Shown here one piece after another: positions 15,670 to 23,837 of a stretch of DNA of 64,000 nucleotides. A program made the position numbers and the translations under genes. Under the pieces are notes generated by a model. The model was given only the letters and a program-made list of their open reading frames with translations. It did no database searches and had not been told where the DNA came from. How positions within the stretch are numbered: the stretch's first letter is position 1; every line of letters starts with the position of its first letter. The DNA is from Lachnoclostridium sp. UBA903 (lineage in GTDB: Bacteria > Bacillota > Clostridia > Lachnospirales > Lachnospiraceae): assembly GCA_002294045.1 (NCBI GenBank), contig DBEP01000023.1, forward strand, positions 39,713-103,712. The letters are read 5' to 3'.

Positions 15670-16614
15670 TCATTTTAAAGCATCTACAATGGTGTCAATA
15701 TTGGCTTTCACGGTGAGAATGTAGGTTTCTGCCCCGGAATCTTCACCGCCAAGCGAGTCGGAATACAATTCCCCTCCGATAGCCACCTCAAAACCCTTGG
15801 CCTTTACCGCAGCCTGCAGTGCTTCTATGGTTTTTGGGGGAACAGAAGATTCAACAAAAATCGCCCGTATCTGCCGGCTTACTATAAAGTCCGCCAAATT
15901 ACTCACATCGGCGGTGCCTGCTTCCGCATCCGTACTGATACCCTGTAATCCCCGTACTTCAAAGCCATAAGCCTTGCCGAAATAACTGAAGGCATCGTGG
16001 GCTGTAACCAGTACCCGCTGTGACTCAGGCAGTTCTTCGGTTCTTTCACGGACGTATGCATCCAGATCATCAAGCTCCTTTAAATAGTTCTCAAGATTTG
16101 TATTGTAATCCGCAGCGTGCTCCGGGTCCGCATCGGAAAATCCTTTTGCAACCGCCGTCGCCGCATCCTTCCAAAGGGTTACGTCAAACCAAATATGGGG
16201 ATCGTATACGGAGCCTTCCTCCCATTCCAGCAGTTTAGCTTCATCCAGGCCGTCTTCCAGACAGATAACGGTATCACCCTGGGTAGACAGGGATTCAAAA
16301 ATTTCACCCATTTTGCCTTCCAGGTGCAGACCGTTATATACTACGATATCGGCTTTCTGCATCAGAGATACGTCTCCTGCACTTGCCTGATAAAGATGGG
16401 GATCAATACCGGGACCCATCAATCCGTTGACGGACACATGCTCTCCGCCTATGACAGATGATAAATCTGCAATCATTGTGGTAGTTGCCACAACATTTAA
16501 AGTCTCTTCTACCGTATCGGAAACATTACCCGTCGTCGTATTTTGAGTACAGCCCGTAAGCATAAGCAGAGCAGAGAATGCTGCTGCCAGTATAATTTTT
16601 TGCCTTCGATTCAT
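15670..16614 (-). CDS. Metal ABC transporter substrate-binding lipoprotein (TroA/PsaA/ZnuA family)
   Basis: A 314-residue lipoprotein with signal peptide and lipobox (LLMLTGC). Metal-ligand stretches of the cluster A-I binding proteins are visible: GIDPHLYQ (first His, about residue 73), VTAHDAFSYFG (His about 205) and GGELYSDSLG (Asp about 285). There is no long His-rich loop of the zinc-specific ZnuA type, which slightly favours manganese or a mixed Mn/Zn/Fe specificity. It is the second gene of the DtxR-led operon. Confidence 0.92.
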   Translation of the reverse strand: MNRRQKIILAAAFSALLMLTGCTQNTTTGNVSDTVEETLNVVATTTMIADLSSVIGGEHVSVNGLMGPGIDPHLYQASAGDVSLMQKADIVVYNGLHLEGKMGEIFESLSTQGDTVICLEDGLDEAKLLEWEEGSVYDPHIWFDVTLWKDAATAVAKGFSDADPEHAADYNTNLENYLKELDDLDAYVRERTEELPESQRVLVTAHDAFSYFGKAYGFEVRGLQGISTDAEAGTADVSNLADFIVSRQIRAIFVESSVPPKTIEALQAAVKAKGFEVAIGGELYSDSLGGEDSGAETYILTVKANIDTIVDALK

Positions 16615-16706
16615 AAATATGCCTCCTTATAAATGATTAATTATAAAATGCTTTATTAAAATTTTAAAAAGTGGATTGTAACATGTTTTATTTATTAATT
16701 AATATG

Positions 16707-17363
16707 TTATGGCTGCTCTGTCTTATCCACATAGATCTGGCAGGCGGCCTTATAACTGATTTGGATTTGTTTCCCGTCAAGCTTAAGGGTTAAGGAGCCC
16801 TCGTAAGCTCCGACATCAATTACGGTAACAAAACCCCCGATTCGGATTCCAGAAGACTGAAGATAATCCAATAACTCTTTTTCTTCCGATACCCGGCGGA
16901 TTAGGGAAGATTCTCCCTGTGCAAGCTGTACCAAGGGTACAAGGGAGGTTTTTTCCATTTGTCCGTCTTCATGGGGGATTGCGCTGCCATGGGGACAGTA
17001 AGCAGGATAGTTTAAAAATTTATCCAGCCTTCCGGTAAGGCGCGGCGGTGTTATGTGCTCCAGAAGCTCGGCATCCTCATGGGCTTCGCTCCAGGAGTAA
17101 CCTAAATGCCGCATTAAAAACACCTCCCATAAGCGGTGCCCGCGTAAAAGGGAAATTGCAATCCGCAAGCCTTCCTGCGTAAGTCTTGAGCCCTTGTATG
17201 GTTCATAAACGGTTAATCCTTCACGGTTCAGTTTTGCCAGCATTTCCGTAACGGAAGCAGGTGCAATTTTTAAAACCTCTGCAATCTGTTTATTACTGAC
17301 CAGTTGTTCGGCTCCGCCGAGTTTATATATTTCTTTTAAATAATCTTCTTTGTTTGGGGTCAT
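16707..17363 (-). CDS. DtxR/MntR-family metal-dependent transcriptional repressor
   Basis: A 218-residue regulator. The start at 17363 has AAGGAGG five bases upstream; the longer frame to 17444 would run back through the promoter. The N-terminus is a winged helix (MTPNKEDYLKEIYKLG; VSNKQIAEVLKIAPASVTEMLAKL). The dimerisation/metal domain follows (RLWEVFLMRHLGYSW, EAHEDAELLEH), and a C-terminal FeoA/SH3-like part (SGIRIGGFVTVIDVGAYEGSLTLKL) completes the long DtxR form. It heads the Mn/Zn transporter operon, and palindromic sites on its promoter argue for autoregulation. Confidence 0.93.
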   Translation of the reverse strand: MTPNKEDYLKEIYKLGGAEQLVSNKQIAEVLKIAPASVTEMLAKLNREGLTVYEPYKGSRLTQEGLRIAISLLRGHRLWEVFLMRHLGYSWSEAHEDAELLEHITPPRLTGRLDKFLNYPAYCPHGSAIPHEDGQMEKTSLVPLVQLAQGESSLIRRVSEEKELLDYLQSSGIRIGGFVTVIDVGAYEGSLTLKLDGKQIQISYKAACQIYVDKTEQP

Positions 17364-17386
17364 TTTTACCTCCTTAGTACATTTAA

Positions 17387-17444
17387 AATTTTTAGGTATA
17401 CCTAATTTATATTTTATTATATACCTAAAAATTGAAAAATGCAA
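17387..17444 (-). promoter_or_regulatory. Promoter with DtxR/MntR-type operators
   Basis: On the minus strand, TTGCAT (17439-17444) and TATAAT (17416-17421) are 17 bp apart. A perfect palindrome TTAGGTATACCTAA lies at 17392-17405. The arms AATTTTTAGGTATA (17387-17400) and TATACCTAAAAATT (17420-17433) form a larger inverted repeat that covers the -10. The half-site matches known DtxR-family boxes, so metal-loaded repressor should shut off the whole regulator-transporter operon. Confidence 0.8.
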
Positions 17445-17456
17445 TAGAAAAAATAC

Positions 17457-17590
17457 ATAAAAGAGGCTGATGCAAATTTAAAATATAACTTACTTGTGGT
17501 TCATGCGGCTTGGAACAAAATTCAAGAAATATAAATCATATTCCAGACACAAGTTCAGTAAATTAAATATTTTGCATCAGCCTCTTTTAT
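17457..17590. mobile_element. MITE-like element with 20-bp perfect terminal inverted repeats
   Basis: A 134 bp segment whose ends are exact complements (ATAAAAGAGGCTGATGCAAA and its reverse complement). A nested short inverted repeat (ACTTGTG/CACAAGT) and a GGAA/TTCC pair lie inside, so the whole can fold into a long cruciform. There is no coding capacity. It sits between the DtxR operon promoter and the end of the amino-acid transporter operon. The loop is too large for a terminator. Confidence 0.55.
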
Positions 17591-17629
17591 TTATTTTATA
17601 TGAGAAAGTTAAATAAGGCTGTTGAAAAA

Positions 17630-17650
17630 GTTTCGGTTAAACCCGATTTT
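17630..17650 (-). terminator. Probable intrinsic terminator of the amino-acid ABC operon
   Basis: On the minus strand a short stem TCGGGTTTAACCGA (17633-17646) lies about 10 bp after the last permease stop, with T-rich sequence on both sides. The stem is short, so strength is doubtful. Confidence 0.4.
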
Positions 17651-17655
17651 TTTAC

Positions 17656-18303
17656 TTATACACTTATCCTCTTCTGATAAGCTCTCACCGAGACGGACAG
17701 GATAAAACAGACAATAAAATAAGCTGAGGCCAGGAAGGCAAACAGGGACATAATCTCCCCGGCGGTAACCGCCTTTCCCATGACAATATCCGTATTCCTT
17801 GACAGCTCGGCTATATCCACGGCCTTTAAATAAGCGGTATCCTTTATGACGGTAATCATCTGGGACAAAACCGAGGGGATAACCTTTTTATAGGTCTGTG
17901 GCAGAATAATGTAGAGCATCATCCGGGGGAAGTTAAAGCCCTGGGAGAGAGCCGCCTCAAACTGGCCGTGGGGAATTCCGTTCAGGCCGCCCCGGATGAT
18001 TTCAGCCATTACGGCGGAGGTAAATAAAGTAAAAGCAAATATTTCTTTCGCCATTACATTTCCCGGTATTACGAACCGGAAGAAGAAAATCCATAATATA
18101 TTAGGAGTACACCGGAAAAATTCTATGTATGCGCCTACGATTTTTACCAAAGGCAGCAGGGGTCCCCGGCCGTAATTGCGGATAATGGCAAGCAGGGTAC
18201 CGGCAATTATACTTAATATGATGGTAATGACGGAAATAAGCAGGGTCAGCCTTAAGCCGTCCAGCATGAAAAGAACGTTGGACCTTGTAAATATATCATT
18301 CAT
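17656..18303 (-). CDS. Polar amino-acid ABC transporter permease
   Basis: A 215-residue HisM/GlnP-type membrane protein with about five hydrophobic segments. The EAA loop is clear (GLNGIPHGQFEAALSQGFNFPRMMLYIILPQTYKKVIPS). Its start overlaps the stop of the upstream permease by four bases. It is the last gene of the ATPase-binding protein-permease-permease operon. The partner permease should form the heterodimeric channel with it. Confidence 0.92.
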   Translation of the reverse strand: MNDIFTRSNVLFMLDGLRLTLLISVITIILSIIAGTLLAIIRNYGRGPLLPLVKIVGAYIEFFRCTPNILWIFFFRFVIPGNVMAKEIFAFTLFTSAVMAEIIRGGLNGIPHGQFEAALSQGFNFPRMMLYIILPQTYKKVIPSVLSQMITVIKDTAYLKAVDIAELSRNTDIVMGKAVTAGEIMSLFAFLASAYFIVCFILSVSVRAYQKRISV

Positions 18304-19010
18304 ACGCCTGCCTCCAAACCGTTACCTGTATTTTTCCGGGGCGTTGCCTGCTTTGCCTTTTGTTCCAGCCGAGCGGTAAGTTTTGCCAGAGGATAGCACA
18401 GTATAAAATACAGCAGGCCGGCGCTTAAATATCCCTGATAGAAAAAGCCGTTATTTCCTGCCCACGATTTCGCGTAGTACATAATATCCATGCCGGCAAT
18501 CATTGCCAGGACGGAAGTATTTTTAATCAGGTTCATGGCCTGGTTGGTTAAAGGCGGCAGGATGATTTTCAGGGTTTGGGGAAGAACAATATAGCCCATA
18601 ACCTGTATATGGCCAAAGCCCTGGGACTCAGCCGCTTCCACCTGTCCCCTTGGGACAGCTTCAATACCGTTTCTGACTACTTCTGCAATGTAGGCACCGT
18701 GATACAAACCAACACCTAATACGCCGACCATCAGGTCAGGTACTCTTATACCAATAAAGGGCAGTCCGAAGGAATAAAAGAATACCTGTACCACCAATGG
18801 TGTATTCTGAAAGAATTCCACATAGATTCTTGCAAGCCACGGGAGTATTTTTATTTTAACGGAGGACAGCACACCAAAGAGGATGCCAAGTGCCAAAGCC
18901 GTAAGCAGACCCAGCAGGGCAACGATTAAAGTAGTTTTCATACCGGCTAAAAATTGGTCGAAGTCACCGAATAACTGCATCCAGCGCCTGATACTAAATA
19001 ATTTTGTCAT
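18300..19010 (-). CDS. Polar amino-acid ABC transporter permease
   Basis: A 236-residue HisQ/GlnP-type permease. The ATG at 19010 follows a GGAGGTGGAT ribosome binding site; a GTG at 19022 is the alternative. The EAA motif (GIEAVPRGQVEAAESQGFGHIQVMGYIVLPQTLKIILP) is typical of glutamate/glutamine importers. It is coupled to the downstream permease. Confidence 0.92.
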   Translation of the reverse strand: MTKLFSIRRWMQLFGDFDQFLAGMKTTLIVALLGLLTALALGILFGVLSSVKIKILPWLARIYVEFFQNTPLVVQVFFYSFGLPFIGIRVPDLMVGVLGVGLYHGAYIAEVVRNGIEAVPRGQVEAAESQGFGHIQVMGYIVLPQTLKIILPPLTNQAMNLIKNTSVLAMIAGMDIMYYAKSWAGNNGFFYQGYLSAGLLYFILCYPLAKLTARLEQKAKQATPRKNTGNGLEAGV

Positions 19011-19046
19011 ATCCACCTCCACCTCCCGGATGCCTTCCGGCAGATT

Positions 19047-19850
19047 TTAATTCAGATTGTATTTTGCTTTATAGGTATCCATTCTTCCGTCTGCTATCAT
19101 ATCCGTGACAACTTTGTCGACCAGTTCGGCAAGCTCCTTGTTTTCAAGCTTGGTAGCGGCACCGTAATCCTGCTCGGCAAAGCGGTCTTCCAGCAGGAAG
19201 GTGGTATCATCCGCATAACTTGACAGTATGCCCCGGTCCACGGAGAATACGTCGATATTGCCGGAAGAGAGTGCCACTTTAATACTGGGATAGGTATCAA
19301 ATTCCTTAAAAGTTACCGAAACATTTTTATCAGTCAGATATTCCGTTACGGCATCTTTTGTGGTAGCCGCATTGGAAACACCGATTGCCTTACCCTCCAA
19401 ATCTGCCGTCTGTGTAATCCCGGAATCCTTTAATACCAGAAAACCAACGGCGTCCGTATAATAAGGAGTCGTAAAGTTCCAGCTTTCTTTTCTTTCATCC
19501 GTAATCGTGAAAGTGGCAAGGACTACATCAATTTCCCCATTGTCCAGCAAAGGTCCTCTGGTTGTAGCATTTACGCCGGTAAATTGAACCTTCTTTTGGG
19601 CTTCTTCCACAGAACAGTCAAAAAGCTCTGCGGCAATTTCATATGCAATATCGATTTCCAAACCTTCGTATGTATTCGTATCCGGATTCAGGTAACCGAA
19701 ATTTAAAACGTCCTGTTTACAGCCTACCTTTAATACGTCTGCTTTTTGTATGGCAGCCACCGGATCGGATTTATCCTTGCAGCCTGTTAATGCCCATAAA
19801 AGCCCGGCGGCCAGAACCAATGCGAATACTTTCCTGGTTGTTTGTTTCAT
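19047..19850 (-). CDS. Amino-acid ABC transporter substrate-binding lipoprotein
   Basis: A 267-residue family-3 solute-binding lipoprotein: signal peptide with lipobox LLWALTGC, then LKVGCKQDVLNFGYLNPDTN and a typical YEGLEIDIAYEIAAELF acid pocket region. It resembles glutamate/aspartate or glutamine binders (DERKESWNFTTPYYTDAVGF). It is anchored on the outer face and feeds the two permeases downstream. Confidence 0.92.
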   Translation of the reverse strand: MKQTTRKVFALVLAAGLLWALTGCKDKSDPVAAIQKADVLKVGCKQDVLNFGYLNPDTNTYEGLEIDIAYEIAAELFDCSVEEAQKKVQFTGVNATTRGPLLDNGEIDVVLATFTITDERKESWNFTTPYYTDAVGFLVLKDSGITQTADLEGKAIGVSNAATTKDAVTEYLTDKNVSVTFKEFDTYPSIKVALSSGNIDVFSVDRGILSSYADDTTFLLEDRFAEQDYGAATKLENKELAELVDKVVTDMIADGRMDTYKAKYNLN

Positions 19851-19956
19851 GTAATAACCTCCTCTTTAATATTTTATAGTTAAATTAAATAGTTGCTTTA
19901 TTACTCTCAATCTCGGATATATGACGGGCGGCAATACCTTAAGGTTCCGGAACACT

Positions 19957-20679
19957 TTAACGCAGGATTTTGCTTAAGAAAGCTTTTGTCCTTTCATTTT
20001 CAGGATTTTCAAAAAAATGTTTCGGAGTCCCGGTTTCAATAATTTTTCCCTCATCCATAAAAATCACCCTGTCCGCAACCTGTCTTGCAAAACCCATTTC
20101 ATGGGTTACGCAGACCATGGTAATGTTTTCCCTGGACAGACCAATCATAACATCCAGTACTTCCTGTACCATCTCCGGGTCCAGGGCACTGGTAGGTTCG
20201 TCGAACAGAATAACTCTCTGCCTGGTGGTAAGAGCTCTGGCAATGGCGACCCTCTGCTGCTGCCCTCCGGAAAGGGTATGGGGGTATTCTTCCGCTTTAT
20301 CGGCCAAGCCTACCCGTGCCAGGTACTCCATGGCAATTGTTTTTGCCTTGCCGGCAGGTATTTTCTGTAATTTTACAGGTGCTAAGGTCAGATTCTTAAG
20401 AACCGTCATGTGAGGATACAGATTAAATTGCTGGAACACCATGGCGGAAGTACTTTTGGCCATTTGTGTCTTATTTTTTCTGGTAAGTATCTCATTGTCG
20501 ATATATACGGTACCGGAGGAAGGTTCCTCCAGATAATTCATACACCGGATCAGGGTGCTTTTGCCGCTGCCGCTGGGGCCTATAATAACCAGCTTTTCAC
20601 CGCTTTTTACATGAAGGTTAATGTCTTTTAATACGTGAAGGCTTCCAAAATATTTATTCAGGTTTTCTATTTTTATCAT
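19957..20679 (-). CDS. Polar amino-acid ABC transporter ATP-binding protein (GlnQ type)
   Basis: A 240-residue ABC ATPase with Walker A GPSGSGKST (about residue 33), signature LSGGQQQRV, Walker B VILFDEPTSALDPEM and switch VTHEMGFA. This is the compact 240-residue GlnQ/HisP form. It is the first gene of its operon, with GAGG upstream of the ATG. A leader with a strong promoter, an early terminator hairpin and an R2 repeat fragment lies upstream. Confidence 0.94.
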   Translation of the reverse strand: MIKIENLNKYFGSLHVLKDINLHVKSGEKLVIIGPSGSGKSTLIRCMNYLEEPSSGTVYIDNEILTRKNKTQMAKSTSAMVFQQFNLYPHMTVLKNLTLAPVKLQKIPAGKAKTIAMEYLARVGLADKAEEYPHTLSGGQQQRVAIARALTTRQRVILFDEPTSALDPEMVQEVLDVMIGLSRENITMVCVTHEMGFARQVADRVIFMDEGKIIETGTPKHFFENPENERTKAFLSKILR

Positions 20680-20702
20680 GTTGCCTCACCTCATTTTCTG
20701 AA

Positions 20703-20748
20703 TCTAGACAGAGTCTGGCTTGCCAGACTCCGGCGCTGACGCTGCTGC
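20703..20748 (-). repeat. Partial multi-hairpin repeat, family R2 copy D
   Basis: On the minus strand, GCAGCGTCAGCGCCGGAG followed by the AGTCTGGC/GCCAGACT hairpin matches the 3' part of R2 copies A and C. It lies in the untranslated leader of the amino-acid transporter operon. Confidence 0.65.
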
Positions 20749-20749
20749 A

Positions 20750-20835
20750 CAAAAAAGAGCGCTCTTGAATACTAAGCGCTCTTGCTAAACATTTTTATAG
20801 TTATTTATTATATCGGCATAATGGATGGATGTCAA
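20750..20835 (-). promoter_or_regulatory. Promoter followed at once by an intrinsic terminator (leader/attenuator or tiny RNA)
   Basis: On the minus strand a consensus promoter TTGACA (20830-20835), 17 bp, TATAAT (20807-20812) would start transcription near 20800. Only about 18 nt later a perfect stem AGAGCGCT/AGCGCTCT (20756-20782) is followed by six T (20750-20755). Transcripts should end after about 50 nt unless antitermination occurs. The amino-acid transporter operon begins 70 bp further on. Confidence 0.7.
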
Positions 20836-20971
20836 CCATTAATTGTAAAAAAACAGGGAAAACGCAAGAAGATAACTAATCAGAAAATTAAAAAACAGAT
20901 TATGGCATACCCGTTCGCGGATAAATAAGTGCCTAAACCTCTTGCCACTGCGGAAAGGAGTAAGAAATAGA

Positions 20972-21646
20972 TTACTTATAATATTTACGTTCAAACTCCG
21001 TCCAGGACTTGGTAAACGTGTGATTCTGAAAGGCTTCTTTCAGGCCGCTGATTTGTTTGAGCCGAATAATTTCATCTTGTTCCATGCCTAAATTCCTGCT
21101 GATTTTTTCATCATTCCAGCCCATTTTCGTCAGAGTCAGGACTATTTCACTGATTGACCTTATCTGATGGGTTCCCCGGGCACGATTGTGCCGGATGGTT
21201 GAACCGATACGTTCGTCCAGCGGTTTATAGATAACGGACAGGGGCAGATAACCATGCATTTTTTCTTCAATTTCCCGGTGCTCCCTGCTGATGCGGTTCC
21301 GATGAAAACCGTCGGTAATTTCATATTGGTGAGTGCCGAGATGGTAGGCCACAATAGGCTGTGTAAAACCGTCCAGGCGAATGGACGTATATAACAGCTC
21401 CATTTCGGACGGCGCAACCTTATTGGGATTATAATCGTTTGCCAGCACGTTTTTGGCCGGAACCCACTGTACTAAATCCACAGGGTCGGAAAAAGGTGAC
21501 ATTTCGCTCAGTGCCCTTCTTATCCCGTTTAAAGCCTTCACTTTTTCCTCCAGTTTCATGGGTTTCAGAATCTGCCTGAGCTGTGAAATACAGTTTTCAA
21601 GTTCGGGATAAGATTCCATGTAGTCAGAATCGTATTTTGTATTCAT
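20972..21646 (-). CDS. ParB/sulfiredoxin-like domain protein (IbrB type)
   Basis: A 224-residue protein. The start at 21646 has AGGAGG seven bases upstream. A ParB-N-like domain is visible around residues 65-135: VDLVQWVPAKNVLANDYNPNK, then LLYTSIRLDGFTQPIVAY, the GFHRNRIS loop after YEITD, and an R-rich stretch (TIRHNRARGTHQ). A helix-turn-helix-like tail follows (GWNDEKISRNLGMEQDEIIRL). Pairing with a PAPS-reductase-like gene matches IbrA/IbrB. Its start overlaps the GNAT gene by 23 bp. The molecular function is unproven; CTP-dependent DNA binding and nuclease activity are both known in ParB-like folds. Confidence 0.82.
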   Translation of the reverse strand: MNTKYDSDYMESYPELENCISQLRQILKPMKLEEKVKALNGIRRALSEMSPFSDPVDLVQWVPAKNVLANDYNPNKVAPSEMELLYTSIRLDGFTQPIVAYHLGTHQYEITDGFHRNRISREHREIEEKMHGYLPLSVIYKPLDERIGSTIRHNRARGTHQIRSISEIVLTLTKMGWNDEKISRNLGMEQDEIIRLKQISGLKEAFQNHTFTKSWTEFERKYYK

Positions 21647-22064
21647 GGAAAGCCTCCTGGCGGTTCCTGCACAGGAACCAATAGTTTTTTGTAGTCCGGT
21701 ATACATTGAAATCGTGCTTTATATAATAATCCCTGATAAATTCAAGATTAGTGGAAGTACGTATAGGCATCTTAAGGTCCCGGCAATATTCAAAACGGAC
21801 GTCCGTCAGGGCACTAAAAAAACCACGCCGGCGGTACCGTGCCTCTACATACTCTGTTGTAAACAAAATGTATCCGTCCCGAATCTCCAGGGAGGAAAAT
21901 GCGATGACCCGGTTCTCTTTTTCGATGGTAAACCAGACTTTCTCCGGCATATTCCGCAGGTAAGGCATTTTCCGGATATACCTTTCTTCTGCAAAAAAAC
22001 GGCCCATTTTGGAATAGAAGAGCTCACGGTCATAATTTCCTTCATAGCACTGAATGTTGTTCAT
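21624..22064 (-). CDS. GNAT-family N-acetyltransferase
   Basis: A 146-residue protein. The ATG at 22064 is seven bases from GGGAGG; the ATG at 22070 is too close. The GNAT acetyl-CoA loop is seen as VEARYRRRGFFSALTDVRFEYCRDLKM near residues 78-105, preceded by beta strands with NRVIAFSSLEIRDGYILFTTEYV. It overlaps the PAPS-reductase-like gene by 23 bp and the ParB-like gene by 23 bp, so the three are translationally coupled. The acceptor substrate is unknown. Its position inside an IbrA/IbrB-like pair suggests it modifies the same target or one of the partners. Confidence 0.8.
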   Translation of the reverse strand: MNNIQCYEGNYDRELFYSKMGRFFAEERYIRKMPYLRNMPEKVWFTIEKENRVIAFSSLEIRDGYILFTTEYVEARYRRRGFFSALTDVRFEYCRDLKMPIRTSTNLEFIRDYYIKHDFNVYRTTKNYWFLCRNRQEAFHEYKIRF

Positions 22065-23370
22065 TTTCATCCTCCCCTATGGCTTCCAGCAGCTTTTTAT
22101 CCTTAATATCCTCAAGGCGGATTAAATTGTGGTATTTTTTCCTCAGGCGCAGCAATAGTTCCCGGCCAGATTTTGTTTGGGCAAAACCAAGCCCTTTCAT
22201 CCAGAAATCGTTTTTTTCGATGGCTCTGGCTACCCGCCTCCAGCTCGGAACCTTTCCCCGGTATTCGAGCTGGTGGTCCGCTTCATCGGGAATATCCTCT
22301 GTCCGTATTCCGTTAGTGTGCTCCCACCACCGTAAAAAGGTTTTGATTTTCAGGTAATAATGATCCCTGAGTTCAGGAGAATAGAGGCCCAGGCTTTCGA
22401 GCAAAAAAACTGCGTACTGCTGCCAGGACATTCCCGGGGGTTTTTCTGATTTTATGTTACCAAGCAGGGAAGTCCTGGCATAGATATTTCCGAAATTCAC
22501 ACCATGTACCCGGCTTACAACTTTTACCCATGTTTCGGGCTCCAGGGCCCGGAACTGGTCAAGGCCTTTCCGCTGGTCATCTCCGTAAGGCTGGCACAAC
22601 CGTTGCTGGGAGATTCTCATGCCGTTTTTATACATCAGTTCGTAAATCTCATTGAACTCTAAATCAAACCTGCTGACAGCACCCCATATATCTTCGGTTT
22701 TCCAGTCATATAACGGATAAAAATGATATATTTCACGCTCTGAGCCGGGAATTTGGAGCTTTGTCGTCCACTTGTAGTTCTTAAAGGTGGTTTTCCGCTT
22801 GTTGATAATGGTGTTAAATCGTTTCAGGCTTTCGTCACTCCTGATAGCGATACCGACTGCAGCCGGTGCTCCGGCCTGTTCCTGAAACCATCGGCTGAAC
22901 TCATAGGTAAAGTCCTCAAATTCCATGCCTTTATGAAACCATGTCCATTCCTTCGGGTAGTTGCATTCGTTGATGACACATTCATGTGCCGGCATATCCC
23001 GGACCCATTTATCCCGTTCGTTATTATCCCAGCATATCCATGTGGGCTGGATGACGGATACCGCATTGCGCAGTGACAGCGGCATGCAGCACCAGTAAAA
23101 GTGCTCCACCACGTCGGAGGTGATTTCCCTCAGCCGCTCCACATGTTCAATAGTTGCCTGATACTGAGATTCTAAATCAATATACATTACGCTGAACTTC
23201 CTCCCTTGTTTTCGTGCAATGTCCGCACATAGCTGGAGCATAACGGAGGAATCTTTTCCCCCTGAAACACAAAGGTACAGATATGAAAAATTAGAAAAAA
23301 TAATGTTAAACCTTTTCCTGGCCGCAGTCAGGACATCCTCATTCGTATATATTTTTGAGATCAGGAACAC
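22042..23370 (-). CDS. PAPS-reductase-like PP-loop ATPase (IbrA / DUF3440 type)
   Basis: A 442-residue protein. The PP-loop SGGKDSSVMLQL (about residues 36-47) defines the ATP-pyrophosphatase fold of PAPS/APS reductases and DndC. VMYIDLESQYQATIEHVERL follows, and WTTKLQIPGSEREIYHFYPLYDWKTEDIW further on is the usual 'PL.DW...DVW' region. A long C-terminal part (residues 270-442) is typical of the IbrA group and lacks the ECGLH cysteine motif of assimilatory reductases. The GTG start is uncertain because the ribosome binding site overlaps it; nearby codons such as CTG are alternatives. It is first in the three-gene overlapping operon. Confidence 0.8.
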   Translation of the reverse strand: MFLISKIYTNEDVLTAARKRFNIIFSNFSYLYLCVSGGKDSSVMLQLCADIARKQGRKFSVMYIDLESQYQATIEHVERLREITSDVVEHFYWCCMPLSLRNAVSVIQPTWICWDNNERDKWVRDMPAHECVINECNYPKEWTWFHKGMEFEDFTYEFSRWFQEQAGAPAAVGIAIRSDESLKRFNTIINKRKTTFKNYKWTTKLQIPGSEREIYHFYPLYDWKTEDIWGAVSRFDLEFNEIYELMYKNGMRISQQRLCQPYGDDQRKGLDQFRALEPETWVKVVSRVHGVNFGNIYARTSLLGNIKSEKPPGMSWQQYAVFLLESLGLYSPELRDHYYLKIKTFLRWWEHTNGIRTEDIPDEADHQLEYRGKVPSWRRVARAIEKNDFWMKGLGFAQTKSGRELLLRLRKKYHNLIRLEDIKDKKLLEAIGEDENEQHSVL

Positions 23371-23555
23371 CTTCTTTTGTCGAGAATTCCAAAGAATAAA
23401 TGACTTACATAACGGTTATGCAAACGATTACCGATTGGAAAATAAAGGATTCTTTATTGCGTCTTACTGAACAGGAACCGTTGCAGGCTTGTAAGTTTCC
23501 ATTCTTTTTCCGTGGTTACTAGTTGCGATATTCCTTATAATTTCAGTTATCTTAT

Positions 23556-23583
23556 ATTATAAAGTAATAAAATAAGATGTCAA
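23556..23583 (-). promoter_or_regulatory. Promoter for the IbrA-like operon
   Basis: On the minus strand TTGACA (23578-23583) and TATAAT (23556-23561) are separated by 16 bp. The leader to the first gene is about 180 nt long. No recognisable riboswitch was seen in it. Confidence 0.65.
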
Positions 23584-23726
23584 TACGGCGATTTCTTAAG
23601 TTTTTGTTATTTTTTCCATTTTTATGTCGTAAAAAATAATAGCCCAGAGTGGTTTGAACACAAGCTCTGGCAGCATCCATGGTAATTTGAGCTGATGAAG
23701 GGCAGCCGAAGGAAAGGAAGATAATG

Positions 23727-23800
23727 CCAGAAAAAGGAACCTTTCCAGGTAAAAGCCTCCGTGTTGCATCCGGAGGCTGCCTGGACCTGATATTATTTTA
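23727..23800 (-). terminator. Terminator hairpins after the AraC gene
   Basis: An extended stem AGCCTCCG/CGGAGGCT with outer CCAGG/CCTGG pairing lies at 23747-23791. A second small hairpin (AAGG/CCTT) with a short T-run on the minus strand follows at 23727-23747. They lie 45-110 bp downstream of the AraC stop codon, inside the 467 bp space before the IbrA-like gene. Confidence 0.55.
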
Positions 23801-23837
23801 TCTGGAACGTATTTGCCGCGTTTTAAAGTTATTTCTA

